Both the position numbers and the translations under genes were made by a program. From assembly GCA_903813345.2 (NCBI GenBank), contig CAIIXF020000004.1, positions 28,463,986 through 28,527,985 on the forward strand: DNA of 64,000 nt, in the 5' to 3' direction. The notes under the pieces were generated by a model. The model saw only the letters and a program-made list of their open reading frames with translations, ran no database searches and had not been told where the DNA came from. This document shows, in pieces, positions 21,410 through 32,208 of this stretch; position 1 is the first letter of the stretch, and each line of letters opens with the position of its first letter. The DNA is from Owenia fusiformis. Taxonomy: Eukaryota; Annelida; Polychaeta; Sabellida; Oweniidae.

Positions 21410-23757
21410 TGTTAAAGCCTCTTTGCGTTTAAAATTTTGTTTACTTAACCGGCGATGAAATAACTTAAATATTAATGGAAACATAACTTGACTTCATTTC
21501 GAATACCTCCAAATTTTCACATTTTTTCCTCAATTACAATAGATTAAAAATTGATGATAAATTTGATGAATTTTTGAAAATTGTCATTCCCATTTAATCC
21601 AATGGGAAAAGGGAAAAGGAGGGTTCGGGGAAAATCAGAAATCAGGATATCTTTTCAGTAAAAGATTCAGCAAAAAATATTTTTATATAGATAATTGAAT
21701 TGTCTAACTTTTTTGTACACTAAGTGTTTAGTTTATTTGAATTAAAGTTACAATGCTTCAAAGTCATTTTTGAAAATAATTTTTCGCATCCTGTGTTATT
21801 TCAATGGGAGAGTTTTTTTTGAAAAACAATTTTGACTTCAAAGCCCTATACACGAGGGGAAAGTCTACCCATGTATACCTACCGCCGAGCAAGACACGCA
21901 TTTACCGCCTATCAAAAGTTTGGTTAACTACATCTCATAGGAAAATGGACAATAAAGGTAATATTGGACCTCTATCAATTCCCTTGGATAGTTAGAATCG
22001 TTACTAAGATGTTCCAGCAGGTGGAATTGGCCTAGAATTATAGTTGAAATATATATGTTATGTCCAAATTAAGAGATAAGTTAAATGTATAATGGTTTTT
22101 GATTTATTTTTCTCATTGATATTTGCTTTAATTGATAATGAGCCATACATAAGACATACTTGGGCCGGTAAATGTATGTCATATGTATAATATATTAAGT
22201 GTCAAAATATTAGGTCAAAATAGCACTTTTGAACAGCAAAATCTTCACATAAACTTTGTCCTAAAAGATCCAATGTTATGGGACATCGGACCCTATGTGA
22301 TCGACGAGTAATATTATAAAGATCCGAAAATATCTTGAGTAAATGATTTCAGAATCCGAACATTACTTGAGTAAAATCTAAGCGCGGAATTGCGTTTAAA
22401 TCAATTATGAATATGATCTTTCTTCATTTTAGGAGCCGTTGTACTGATATTTTAGTCAAACTTGAGAGCGAATGAATTGCATTTAAATCAATTATTATCC
22501 ATCTTTATGGATAAAAATGAATATGTGTCACGTTCCTAATCTCTACTGGTCAATTTTTTTTTTCATTTTAGTAGCCTTTCTACTGATATCTTATTTTATT
22601 CAATATTGAGATTGAATGAGCATAACGGGTAAACTTTGCACATTTTAGACCAATCAAAATACATAACTATTTTTCATATGTTTACCGTCTTGGTAAATAA
22701 AACGTACCAAACTAATTGGATTATGAGCATAGTCAGATAGAAGTGGTGATATCATCAACAATGAAAATTATGGTGATTCGAGTGAAAGCATGAATTCAAT
22801 GTTTTAAAGAACTTCGCGTGACACAGACGTTGACGTATAGTGCTGCGGGAATTATATCATATTAACAGGAATATTTGTGATATACTTCATGTTATTATAT
22901 GATCATTCGAAAGCTTACTCACTACCTCATCGGGTTTTACTAACGGTATAATTGGAATATACTCAGGCGGTAGCATCGGGTCCTATTGAATTGACTCGTG
23001 GTATAATCGGGTCTTTCATTTTCAACTTTCACCAGTGATTTCAATGATATGCAATGTATGGCAATGAAACAAATGTAATATATTTGCACCTATTGTATCT
23101 TTGAATCAAATGGAGTAAATACAGCCATAGTTCTTATCTATTAAGATGTAAAACATCATTCTAATATTTAGAAGTTGAATTTAGCGATTTGATAGTAAAT
23201 ATTACATTAAGTACTCATTATTCTCTAAACCTGAGTGCCTGGAACAACAATTATATCGGTTACAAACAATTCTGTGTTTTATCTATTTCTCATATTGAGA
23301 AATTCAATATAAAACAGGAGTTTATTAACTTATCCCCTACATTTTCAGACATCTTCAGGTCTTTGCTCGGCGGTAGGTTGTATATACACAGGTACACTTT
23401 CCCCTCGTGCTATAGCTTTGTTGAACCTGAAGAAACATCAATTTTTTGTTAAATTAAGTTAGCAAATTCAATTGCCTGTCTAACTTGTATTTTTTTGCAA
23501 GGACTCGGATGGATGGATATTCTGTCATATGACTTGCAGCAAACCTACCATTTCCCATTGGTTAACATGGGAATGTCGATTTCAAAAATTCATCAAATTT
23601 ATCATCATTTTTTGACTTATTGTAATTGAGGAAAAAAATTGAGAAAATTTGGAGGTATTGGACATAAAGTCAAATTACGTTTCCATCAATAGTATAAGAA
23701 TTTTCATTGCAAGTTAAGTAAATAAAAATTCAAAGGTAAAGAGGCTTTAACACTTAG
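21410..23757. repeat. Large imperfect inverted repeat beside the Penelope-like element
   Basis: 21410-21606 (the outer end of the pseudo-LTR) recurs inverted at 23565-23757. Further in, the block with GAGGGGAAAG and CTACCGCCGAGCAA (about 21850-21895) recurs inverted at about 23363-23412. The arms are diverged, with unequal spacers (about 230 and 150 bp). The 1.46-kb centre (21900-23360) is AT-rich and holds no gene. It may be an inverted second insertion or a foldback structure that captured the retroelement end. Confidence 0.75.
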
Positions 23758-24658
23758 TAATTATATTCACACATAGCAATTTTTGATTTCAATTGTCATA
23801 TTCATCAAGATTACAGAAACTCCTCTGTATATTAATATGCTGCATCTTTAGCATCTTCCGGTAAGTTGTTCATTGATGTAAGGTTAAAACAATTAAAAAA
23901 TTGAATCTGTTTGTATCATCTCCGTCCATGCTTCTATTGTCTTTTGTTGCAAGGTTTCCATGTCTTGGTCGTGGAATCTTTGTACCATTGTACAGTTGTC
24001 GTTATCAGGTCTAAAATAATTAATGCTATAGAGGGAAAACTTCACTTATCCATTTGTCTATTCATAACTTAGTTCATAACATACTGCTGTAGATGCAATA
24101 AATGTATATTGACCTTGTTGTTTAACCTTTGCAACTGCCATATATAAATGCAGACAGTATCATTAAAACTGCCTGACAAATATATACAACAATGATAATG
24201 GCTTTGAACTTAGATCTGGTCATGCTCTGCATCAGGAAAGCTGGTTGATTGCATATATGTTTGTTGACACTAAACATCTCAACTGGACAGCATTCTTCTG
24301 GCAGAGTAAAGGAAAGATTGTTTTGTGTATGCACCTGCATATGTTCTTGAGCACTCCAATAGGTTACTCTTTGGAGACATGCATGCTTTTATGCCTCCTA
24401 TTGTGATGAATCACTTCTCTTGATGTGTCACTAAGCTATCAGTTTGGTGTAACTACTGTTTCCAATGTATCTGAAAGAACACAGTATATTGTGTTATTTA
24501 AGCTGTGTGTTAGACTGTACATGTGTCAATGTGGCTTTGTGTTAGACTAAACTGCTCTCTCAATTTACAGATGAAGCCATTTCAGTAATTAACAACACAT
24601 CATTTTTCAAGTCTGTGACATTTTGGAAAACATTTTAATAGCTTGTCATTGATATAAA
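23758..24658. other. No gene seen
   Basis: AT-rich. Possibly the eroded downstream part of the DIRS-type element, but no tyrosine recombinase motif was found. Confidence 0.4.
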
Positions 24659-26065
24659 TTATTGATAGATCACATGGCATTCCCTTTTCCTGCAGTTGAC
24701 ATAACACAACAAAGCCCAATCATATTGAAGAACACACCAGTCATCTGCATCTATGATCTTGCTTAACGCATCTGCTTCAACATTATATTCTCTTGGTATA
24801 CACTGAACCATCAAATCAATGCTAAATTTTCGACACTGTTCAAAAACATATACAGCAATTGCTTGCAATTCTGGCTCCATACTGCCCTTTTTCAATATAA
24901 TAGACACATTTTGATTATCTGAGAACCACAAAACAGATTTCCCTTGTAATTTCGATGAAAATGACCAATTCAACTGTCTTCAATTCTCTCCAAGTAGAAC
25001 TCTTTATTCTCTCTAAAACTGACCATGACTTGAAAGATGGTTGACCATTTAGTCCAACAACGAAATCTGCATCACCTGTATTGGATGCATCAGAGAACAC
25101 AATCTTTGGGCGGAGGACACTGTTCTTGCAATGAAACTCAATTCAAGCTTGACATGTTACCGAGCCAAAACACAAGTTCTCATCTCGTGATAAAGATGTG
25201 AATTTGTCCCAAGTGGTTACCATGGTTAACTTGACACTTAAACGTCTGGTCATTAGCTGACAAATATGACCCATACCAGGTTTCATTGATTGTATCACTC
25301 CTACTACTTTGACCAATGATCTGAACCTAACTTTGTTGGATTCAACTAAAATTCCAGAAATCAATTCTCCGAGACGTAATTTCTCTAGTGGAACCAAAAT
25401 GACACCTTCCTTCATATTCAAATGAAACCCAAGCCACACAAGCTCCTCCTTGCAAGAATTATTTATGACATAACCTGCTTTTATAAGATCAGATCAGGCA
25501 TCTTGTAAAGCTTTGTCCATATGTTCACTTACAACGAGACCATCATCAAGAAATACAACAATGTTGATGCCTAGCATTCTCCAATGTGTGACCAATGTCC
25601 TCATGACTTTACTAAAGATCAATCCATCAGTTTTTATACCAAAAGAGACAACAGTGAACATGAAGTAACGGCTCACGCCATGAAACACCCACGAAAAGCA
25701 GAAGTATTTTTGATCTGGTTCAAACACAGATATGTGGTGATATCCACTATGAATGTCAAAATTGTTCAAAACCATACCCTTTTTCAAATAATTTTTTGCA
25801 GTTGTCAAATCTTCATACTTTTTCATGCCAAACATACAGATTAGTGGGACGTAAGTCGAGAACCAGTCTTCGCTTACCAACCGCAATGGGTTCACCACGT
25901 AAGGCACCTCAAATTGCTTCTTCACACATCCTAAAAGAACTAAATCTAATGGCGTCAGCTACAAACATGGCATTTTTCAAAGCACATTTGTTATTTTTCA
26001 AAATTACTGGTGGTGGCGTATGAATGAATGGAATTTTGTATCCGTTTTTGATTTGCGTTTAAAAA
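24659..26065 (-). pseudogene. DIRS-type retrotransposon RT/RNase H remnant
   Basis: Frameshifted segments in order on the minus strand: IPFIHTPPPVI and RLVLDLRPTNLY (about 26010-25835), LNNFDIHSGYHH, FSWVFHGVSRYFMF, the HWRMLGINIVVFLDDG catalytic block (25925-25494), a connection region (25439-25143), then RNase H segments FSDASNTGDADFVVG, STWRELKTVEL (25100-24915), VLWFSDNQNVSIIL and NVEADALSKIIDADDW (24973-24659). HSGYHH, RYFMF, FLDDG and DADDW are typical of DIRS elements, which integrate with a tyrosine recombinase. That gene and the termini were not found. Confidence 0.85.
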
Positions 26066-26321
26066 TTTTCATAATTCTTCATGACGCTTAAGAATATCTT
26101 TATGAAAAATTTATCTCTTAATCTAAACAGATCTTCATCATGACATTCAAAATATTTGCTCTGATTGAATACAGAAGTACTTAACTCGATTGTCGGCTTG
26201 ATGATTAATTTTTTTGTTGAACTTGGCTTCAGAACCACTGCCGCAGAATCTGGTACACATAAAACTCCAGTGCCCTGTTTCTCCGCATCTGAACACCCTA
26301 TGCAGACAGAGCCTGTGGGAA

Positions 26322-26735
26322 ATATTGGGTGCGGAGCAAATGAGCGGAGGGTGCGGAGCTAACGGTTATTTTTGAATTTAAATTTGGGATATTTCTGAAA
26401 CTAAGCCGTTTTGGGACTTCAAATATACCAAGATATGTGTATTTGACACCAAATATCAATACAATTGTGAAAATAGTAGTGCAATTCATTCTATAGCGAC
26501 GCAGTGTGCCTTAAACCTTTCCCAGACCTATATATTTTGAAATTATCCTTTTAATACTGAGTCCCCAGCATTCATAAAAAATGGTGTTCAAGGTGCACTA
26601 TCTATACAAATTATTTTTGCATCTTGGAAGCCAGGCAGTATCTGTGTGATTTTATAAAAATTCGGAAATTTTTTCAGATATGAGCCCCCTCTAAATATTG
26701 GGTGCGGAGCAGCTCCATAAACGTAGCTCCGTAAA
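26322..26735. repeat. Segment framed by a short direct repeat
   Basis: AATATTGGGTGCGGAGC occurs near 26323 and again near 26695, the second time next to the palindrome GGAGCAGCTCC. No coding content. Its nature is unknown. Confidence 0.4.
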
Positions 26736-26860
26736 GACATGAGTATCAAATTTAATACCTGTTCTTGTAGGATTGCCCTCTCTGTCCTATTACTTAGTAG
26801 GTAGGAAGCTGCTCCTTGTTATTGGACCTTCTTTAATTCCCACTACTTCTGAGTGAATAC

Positions 26861-27453
26861 TAGTGGTGGGACTCGCCCGAATTTTATCGGGACCAAACTG
26901 ACGACGATTAATTGAATAAATTCGATTTTTTCCAAAGTTTTGAAGGGAATCTCCCAACCCGCTGCCAACCACTTTTTTGATGTAAATTTTGCAGTATCAA
27001 CTTTCCCTTCAACTTCGTAGAAGCCAAAATATTGCCAAACCTTTGATTTGGCTGATTTATTATCCACAATTTTACATGTTTTGGAGTCAGACATTTTGAT
27101 TCTGCCGCCAATGTCAACTTCGAAACGAGGCTCTGACCCTATTATTATCCTACTGTAGCATTTCGTCCAGAGCTCACTGAACGAACTGCTTTTGGAGATA
27201 AGGTTAGATCCCGGAAGTAAAAGAAATGAACAAAACAAATTGTTTTCTACATGTTATTTTACGCTTTATTAGCTGATTATAGATCAACATGTAAGTACTT
27301 TTATAGTAAATAGTGTTCCTGACTCGAATTGACGTAACCCAACTCGAATGGTACACAATTCGAGCCGAAATAGGAGGTGAAAACAAAAATCAAATTTCAA
27401 ATTGTTTTCCCCAAACGAGTGATTATTCGAGTTGCCGATTTATCGTAGCACTA
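26861..27453 (-). mobile_element. Non-autonomous hAT element with 8-bp TSD
   Basis: The insertion is flanked by GTGAATAC at 26853-26860 and 27454-27461 (8-bp duplication, the hAT hallmark). The ends start TAGTGGTGGG on one side and, reversed, TAGTGCTACG on the other. The empty site is preserved in the paralogous repeat near 7481. Inside is a remnant of a BED zinc-finger reading frame on the minus strand, so this is an internally deleted copy of an autonomous hAT. Confidence 0.9.
26975..27094 (-). pseudogene. BED zinc-finger fragment of hAT transposase
   Basis: ATG at 27094 gives MSDSKTCKIVDNKSAKS, then KVWQYFGFYEVEGKVD, which matches the start of BED-type zinc fingers in hAT transposases (the S-K-V-W-x-Y-F-G-F signature). 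The expected C-x2-C and H pairs are missing, so only the first strand of the finger remains. Confidence 0.6.
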
Positions 27454-27604
27454 GTGAATACCCTCTTGATACTTAACAAATGTGCCTCCATCTTGTGTTT
27501 ATGCAAGTGTGTTTTATGACTCATCTGTCTCATGTAGCCAGACAAATTAAGTCCAACATGTTTGATGGTTGATTTATTTTATAAATATATGTTACTATGG
27601 TAAC

Positions 27605-28215
27605 AAATTAAGGGTCTTGTGTTTAGTTTAATTGGCGAGTCAGTTGTATCCATGTACAGGTTGTGTATTAGGTTGTGCCTGACTGTGTTATGATTGTTTG
27701 GTGTTAGGTTTTGCCCAGTTGTGTTGCGTTAATTCAACAATATGTAGTGAGGTTATGCTTCATTTGATTTTCTCTGTTGTGTTGTGTTTGATTATTATTG
27801 GGTTGTGTCTGTGATTGTTAGTTTGACAGTACGTTGTATTTTAGCAGTTGGTTGTCTGGTTGTGCCAGTTGTGTTATGTGAGTATTGGGTTGTGACCCAT
27901 TGTGTAATTGTGTAAAAATGTGTAATGTTGTGATTGTGTTATGCTGGTCAGAGGCAGACCTTGTCCTATTGAATGAGGTATTGAGTTGTGCCTGAGTGGG
28001 CTGTGTGATTGGAAGTTGCGACTGGTTGTGTTGCATCATTTTGATAGTCAATTGTGTCTTAGTGGTTTTATGTCAGGTTATGGTTATGCTAGTTATGTAT
28101 TGAGTTGTGTCTCATTGTGTTGCGTCAAATGGACAGTGGCCATGAGTTGTGCCCTATTGTGCTATGTGATTGGTGATCCTTTAAGTTGTGCTTTGTCAAA
28201 AAGTTAAGTTGTGAT
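27605..28215. repeat. Degenerate GT-rich minisatellite
   Basis: Many irregular variants of GGTTGTGCCTGATTGTG and GTTGTGTTGTG, with strong strand asymmetry (G+T on the plus strand). No clean period; the unit may be about 50-60 bp. Open frames on both strands are by-products. Confidence 0.7.
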
Positions 28216-28731
28216 AAATAATATATGTTTGGGTTTAGGGTACCCCCATGATCCCAGCGCAAAACACTTATTTCACTTATTTGGGCCTCGCACATGTGCC
28301 ACTTTCTCATTCTATTAAAACTTTCTTTGGGCATGCATCAAATAAAAACAATATGGCTGCGTCCATATAAGTGAGTAATTTAGAAAATTGACAAGAATGC
28401 AAAAATGAGGAATTGATATGAAATTTTCTGATGGTATAAAGTAAAGATAAAAATGACTGAACGTAAGAAAAGATCGGAAATTTAGCAATCCCTACACTAA
28501 TCACCCCCCCCCCCCCCTAAAAAACACTTCGTCCTGAAGTTAATTAATTGACACTACCTGTTTTAATTTTAAATGTGCAGGAGTCCATTGAATTAGTAGT
28601 CTTGAGTTTCTCTTGTTGGAATTGTTGGTTTGTTGTTTTTGTAAGTATGGTTGGTGGTTTGACATACATAAATTCTAAATAAATTTTACACATACTGTGA
28701 AAATTTCAATAAAAAATACTACAATCTAACA
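28216..28731. other. No gene seen; poly-C tract
   Basis: A run of about 15 C lies near 28502-28517. Otherwise AT-rich and unassigned. Confidence 0.5.
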
Positions 28732-28772
28732 AAATGAGAGCGTTTTTCCAGGAACTTATTGAACGACCTGGA
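28732..28772. mobile_element. Solo end of mariner C family
   Basis: AAAATGAGAGC, then AACTTATTGAACGACCTGG matches the right terminus of the mariner at 42070-44008. Only about 40 bp remain, and the rest of the element is not adjacent. Confidence 0.65.
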
Positions 28773-28774
28773 AT

Positions 28775-29034
28775 TTGACTTCCTTGAGAATATTGATTAC
28801 TAAAAAAGTTTTGAAATTTCAAATTTTCCCTGTTTTGATGTCAATCTTGTGGGATTATCGTTGTTCGTTTGTTGGTTGCTATTTTAGTCAAAATGGCGTC
28901 AGCTAGACTATCATGTGGTTCAAAAGAAAGGGCCAGAGCGTGGTTCCAGCATTGTTTGGGGCTTAACCAGGAAGACAATAACATGAATGACGATGAGGAA
29001 GATGTTATAAATGAAGAACAGAGGCCTAATTCAT
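28775..29034 (+). repeat. Duplicated 5' gene fragment (copy 2)
   Basis: Paralogue of 10570-10815 that covers presumed 5' flank and first codons. Here the frame from ATG 28893 is open for 47 codons to 29036 (MASARLSCGSKERARAWFQ, acidic end NDDEEDVINEE). It may be the first exon of a gene or transposon ORF, since conserved flank and ATG move together. No downstream exon was identified. Confidence 0.5.
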
Positions 29035-29309
29035 GAAAGCTCGGCAAGCTTGCGTGTCCGCAAATATTGCGGACCTATTGCGTGTCCGTGATTTATTGCG
29101 TTACGTCATATTCACAAAGCTATCCGCAAATCCAGGGCGTGTCCTTGACTGGTGTCACTAATTAGGACACCTATATCAGTTTGACCCCTTATAGCGACCC
29201 TTGTAAATTTTGACCTTGGGTTGACATTCTGCTTCAAAAAATGGCTGACAAGGTCGCAAAACAATGCGCGGAGGCTTTCTCCAGCATCCAGTTAGAAGTA
29301 ATGATGGAC

Positions 29310-29655
29310 ATCTATACATCGTTGCTGTCTTAACACCCATTCATCAAAGACATTTTGAAATCCACTTTGTTCAGCCTTTCTGAGAATTCTCTTTGTTTCA
29401 GTCAAGAGTTCCTGTTCTGATGTGAAGTGCTGTCCCCCAAGTCCCTTCTTTAAAACACCAAATAAAAAGAAATCAAGTGGAGCTAAATCAGGGGAGAAGA
29501 GGGTGCTTGGTCTACAAGTGACATTTCTAGTGAAGTGATTACATCCATTGTGTGCCTGGCTCTGTGTGGTGTAGCATTATCGAAGTGTAGCCACGTCCCT
29601 CTCTCTAGAAGCTCGGGCCGTTTCCTCCGAATAGCCTGCATTTGAGGTAATGTGT
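29310..29655 (-). pseudogene. Mariner-like transposase C-terminal remnant
   Basis: Minus-strand segments read LPQMQAIRRKRPELL, TWLHFDNATPHRARHT (second catalytic Asp), SPDLAPLDFFLFG (third Asp region), then the LKKGLGGQHF and EQELL blocks. This is the usual order of the mariner/IS630-type DDE domain. A frameshift separates the HFDNA and SPDLAP parts. The N-terminal half is missing, so it cannot work. Confidence 0.85.
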
Positions 29656-29825
29656 GCTACCATGAAGGAAGGCATGCGATACATTTGAAGAATTTCCTGT
29701 TCATCATAAATCTCTATTGGATTTTGCCTGTCCCTAAACACGCGTTCTTGTCTCAAATTTCTCCTTTCGTATACCCAATCATGCACCAACAGTGCCGCCG
29801 TGATTGACGCAACATTGAAAACCTT
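29656..29825 (-). pseudogene. Harbinger (HARBI1-like) transposase N-terminal fragment
   Basis: Minus-strand frame with RRNLRQERVFRDRQNPIEIY, DEQEILQMYRMPSF. The RxRVFRDRxNP...YDExE...YRM pattern is that of the N-terminus of Harbinger transposases and animal HARBI1. The frame runs directly into the mariner remnant, so two different transposons meet here. The DDE domain is not present. Confidence 0.65.
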
Positions 29826-31339
29826 AAAAACTACTCATAACACATTGCTTTTACATTCATATATGAACATCTATATCACATTCTAATTTTTATTTTTTTA
29901 TTTAGAAAATTAACCTGATGAAAGGATGATATATTAAATACACATGTACGTATTTCCATCACTTAAGGATATACCAGTATAACCCTTACGACAATGGTGA
30001 TATATTTTTAAATTACAGAAATAGAAAATTAACACCTCTATGAAAAGCTCGTTTGTTAACTTCACGTTTGACAAGTGTTCTGTATTAAATATCAAGGACG
30101 CAGAATGACGATATACGACATAGTAATCCATAGCAACTAAGAGATCATCATTTTCAATGTTGTTTTATCATGACGTCATATAACACTTTTGTTAATGGGT
30201 TCTCGGAATATGATACCATTATCTGTGACGTCAGTGACATATTGCCCCATCAACAAATAAACAAACAAATGAACTATACGTCATCAATTCTTCCAAATAA
30301 TTCTGAATCAGTAATTCTTTGTATATTCTTGTTTCATTCCAGTTTCGTGTCCGTTTCTTTCGTTTATCCCAGCAGTATATGTGTATGTGCCCATGTATTA
30401 CAAACACGACAAATCTAATTTGTAACTTGCTTCTTATTTCGCTACAGTCTGTATGAGTTTTCATTAAGTTATATAGTCTATAGCCTATGTATTGACCAGG
30501 GGTATTTAATATCAAAAGGCAACTGTAAAATACAGTATTCTATTTTGGAATTTCTATAATTCATGTATACACTTATTACATGAACCACGGACACTTAAAG
30601 TCCGTGCATGAACATTTATATATTTATATGATGTATTTCTATTGAAATCATTACCTTGTTTCGTTTTTCCTTTCTGTCAAAACAAATACCACCAAACATG
30701 TCAAACAAGCCATTCAAACCTTTGTACAATTTATGTTATCATTCTATATTTTTAATAATTATAGTTACCAGTTAAAAATATTTTCCCAGTGAGTATTAAC
30801 GACCATGATCGCACATGCCAGATACAATGCGAAAAACGTCCATAGCCGTTCACAAAAACACATTATTCGTGTACTACATTCAGTAGACTTATCTTGCTCA
30901 AATCCGACAGCTTTACATAAGCGGGGACCTCGGGGTGAGGAATGCACAGGGAATGTCCAACCCCACCCAAAAATCATCAAAAAGCACGCAGGCTATATAT
31001 CACGAGTGAAATCATTCATGCCTGATCTGTGAGGTTATACTTGTGAAGGCAGTTCATTAAGACAGGACATGTTGAGTTTTCACAATTGTTAACCTCAAAT
31101 GTAACGTTATCAGCATATTAGAATAGGAGTCAAATATGGCTATTATTAGCCATTTTAAATCATTGTTTATTGAATGAATGTCTTACTGGTGCATCTAGCC
31201 CTCAATTTATTCATAATTTATAATATTTTGGAATGATGTTTATCAGAGAGTGACTTGCACTAAGTACAGAGGTACCGCACGATAATGATGTAAGTCTCGC
31301 GCTGCCGCAAGATATCTGCGGTGATGCTGATTTTGTGGT
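29826..31339. other. No gene supported
   Basis: AT-rich sequence. Overlapping open frames on both strands at 30765-31032 have no recognisable motif. GC-richer patches occur at 29040-29160 (before this stretch) and at about 31270-31325. Confidence 0.45.
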
Positions 31340-31557
31340 CCTTTGTGGTTTTCATTTTGTGTAAAAATAAACAATAAATCTAACCAGCACCATAAGTGTC
31401 TGGTTACCATAGCAACACGACAACAGGGTAGGTGGAGCTGGAATAAATTAAACTTTATTCCGAATTATAGCAATTGAAGAGCTATTTCAGATCATTTCAA
31501 TTCATGGAGTTTCACCCCTATAAAATCTCATACAATAGGTTATTATAGTATATAAGT

Positions 31558-32098
31558 TCATTCGCCTTCAAAACAGTCACCACCATGTGCTATACATTTC
31601 TTAAAGTGTTTCAACAAGTCCAGAAATACATGGTGAAGCTCACCTTTAGCTGTAGCATAAGTGCTATTAGTAAATGGCTGCATAAGGTCAGCTTCATCAT
31701 CGAAATGGATACCACGCAGTGGTTTCTTGGCCTCAGGAAACATATGAAAGTCACATGATGCCATATCAGGAGAATATGGCGGACAGGGCTGTAGTTGCGC
31801 CTGCAAGCACTAATGTATTGCCTCTGTTGTAACATTGGCTCTGTGGGCTGGGGCATATCATGGTGAAACTAGAAGTTCCTGAGGAGATCTGGTCGTTTTT
31901 TTCTCTTAGCATCTTTAAGATCTTTCTTCAGCACCTGGAACACATTTTTAAACTGAGTGTCATACCTAATTGATTATTAATAGATCAACATACCTCATAT
32001 AAGTAATCTATACTAGTTTATAACTTTATAAATGAGTGATAAGGTTCTGTAACTGACCTTTGAACAATAAGCTCCATTGACGGTGAACCAGGATAACT
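31558..32098 (-). pseudogene. Mariner A transposase remnant with intron
   Basis: A short 5' piece (FTVNGAYCSK, ending at 32058) meets a donor GTCAGT (32057). The intron runs to 31935 and ends in TTCCAG, and the frame resumes with VLKKDLKDAKRKKRPDLL. Frameshifts follow, then PYSPDMASCDFHMF and HFDDEADL with the stop near 31558. The first catalytic Asp and the DNA-binding half are deleted. The intron position equals that in mariners B and C. Confidence 0.8.
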
Positions 32099-32208
32099 GT
32101 GTCATACTCTTGCTCCACCTACCCTGTTGTCATGTTGCTATGGAAACAAGACACCTATGTTGCTGGTCAAATTTATTGCTCAATTTTACACAAAATGAAA
32201 CTACTATA

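Larger units (their letters stand above)
14119..21602 (-). mobile_element. Penelope-like retroelement with OTU, RT and GIY-YIG
   Basis: Read on the minus strand: 5' repeat (21602-20128), OTU domain (20158-19436), RT (19435 to about 17600), GIY-YIG endonuclease (17581-17195), a 3' noncoding part, then a second copy of the 5' repeat (15577-14119) that ends about 10 codons inside the main reading frame. Penelope-like elements commonly occur as partial tandem copies that create such pseudo-LTRs, and they combine RT with GIY-YIG; both fit. Several frameshifts and at least two stops show that this copy is dead. Confidence 0.9.
20128..21602 (-). repeat. Pseudo-LTR of the Penelope-like element, 5' copy
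   Basis: Direct repeat partner of 14119-15577. It supplies the leader region and the first codons of the OTU ORF. It ends at CATTTAATCCAA; the next bases differ from the other copy. Confidence 0.9.
26747..27604. repeat. Dispersed repeat R2, copy interrupted by a hAT element
   Basis: Same repeat as 7366-7633, split at the sequence GTGAATAC by a 593-bp insertion. Confidence 0.85.

Noticed and set aside
14119-21602. True LTR retrotransposon
   Set aside because: Direct repeats flank the body, but the coding order is RT then GIY-YIG, with no integrase or protease-RT-integrase order, and the 3' repeat includes the start of the ORF, as in tandem Penelope-like copies.
14119-21602. Hammerhead ribozyme in the pseudo-LTRs
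   Set aside because: CTGATGA occurs near 14481 but without the required GAAA and stem partners that I could find by eye.
30765-31032. Overlapping open frames on both strands
   Set aside because: No motif, no splice context and no similarity to known proteins; probably chance.
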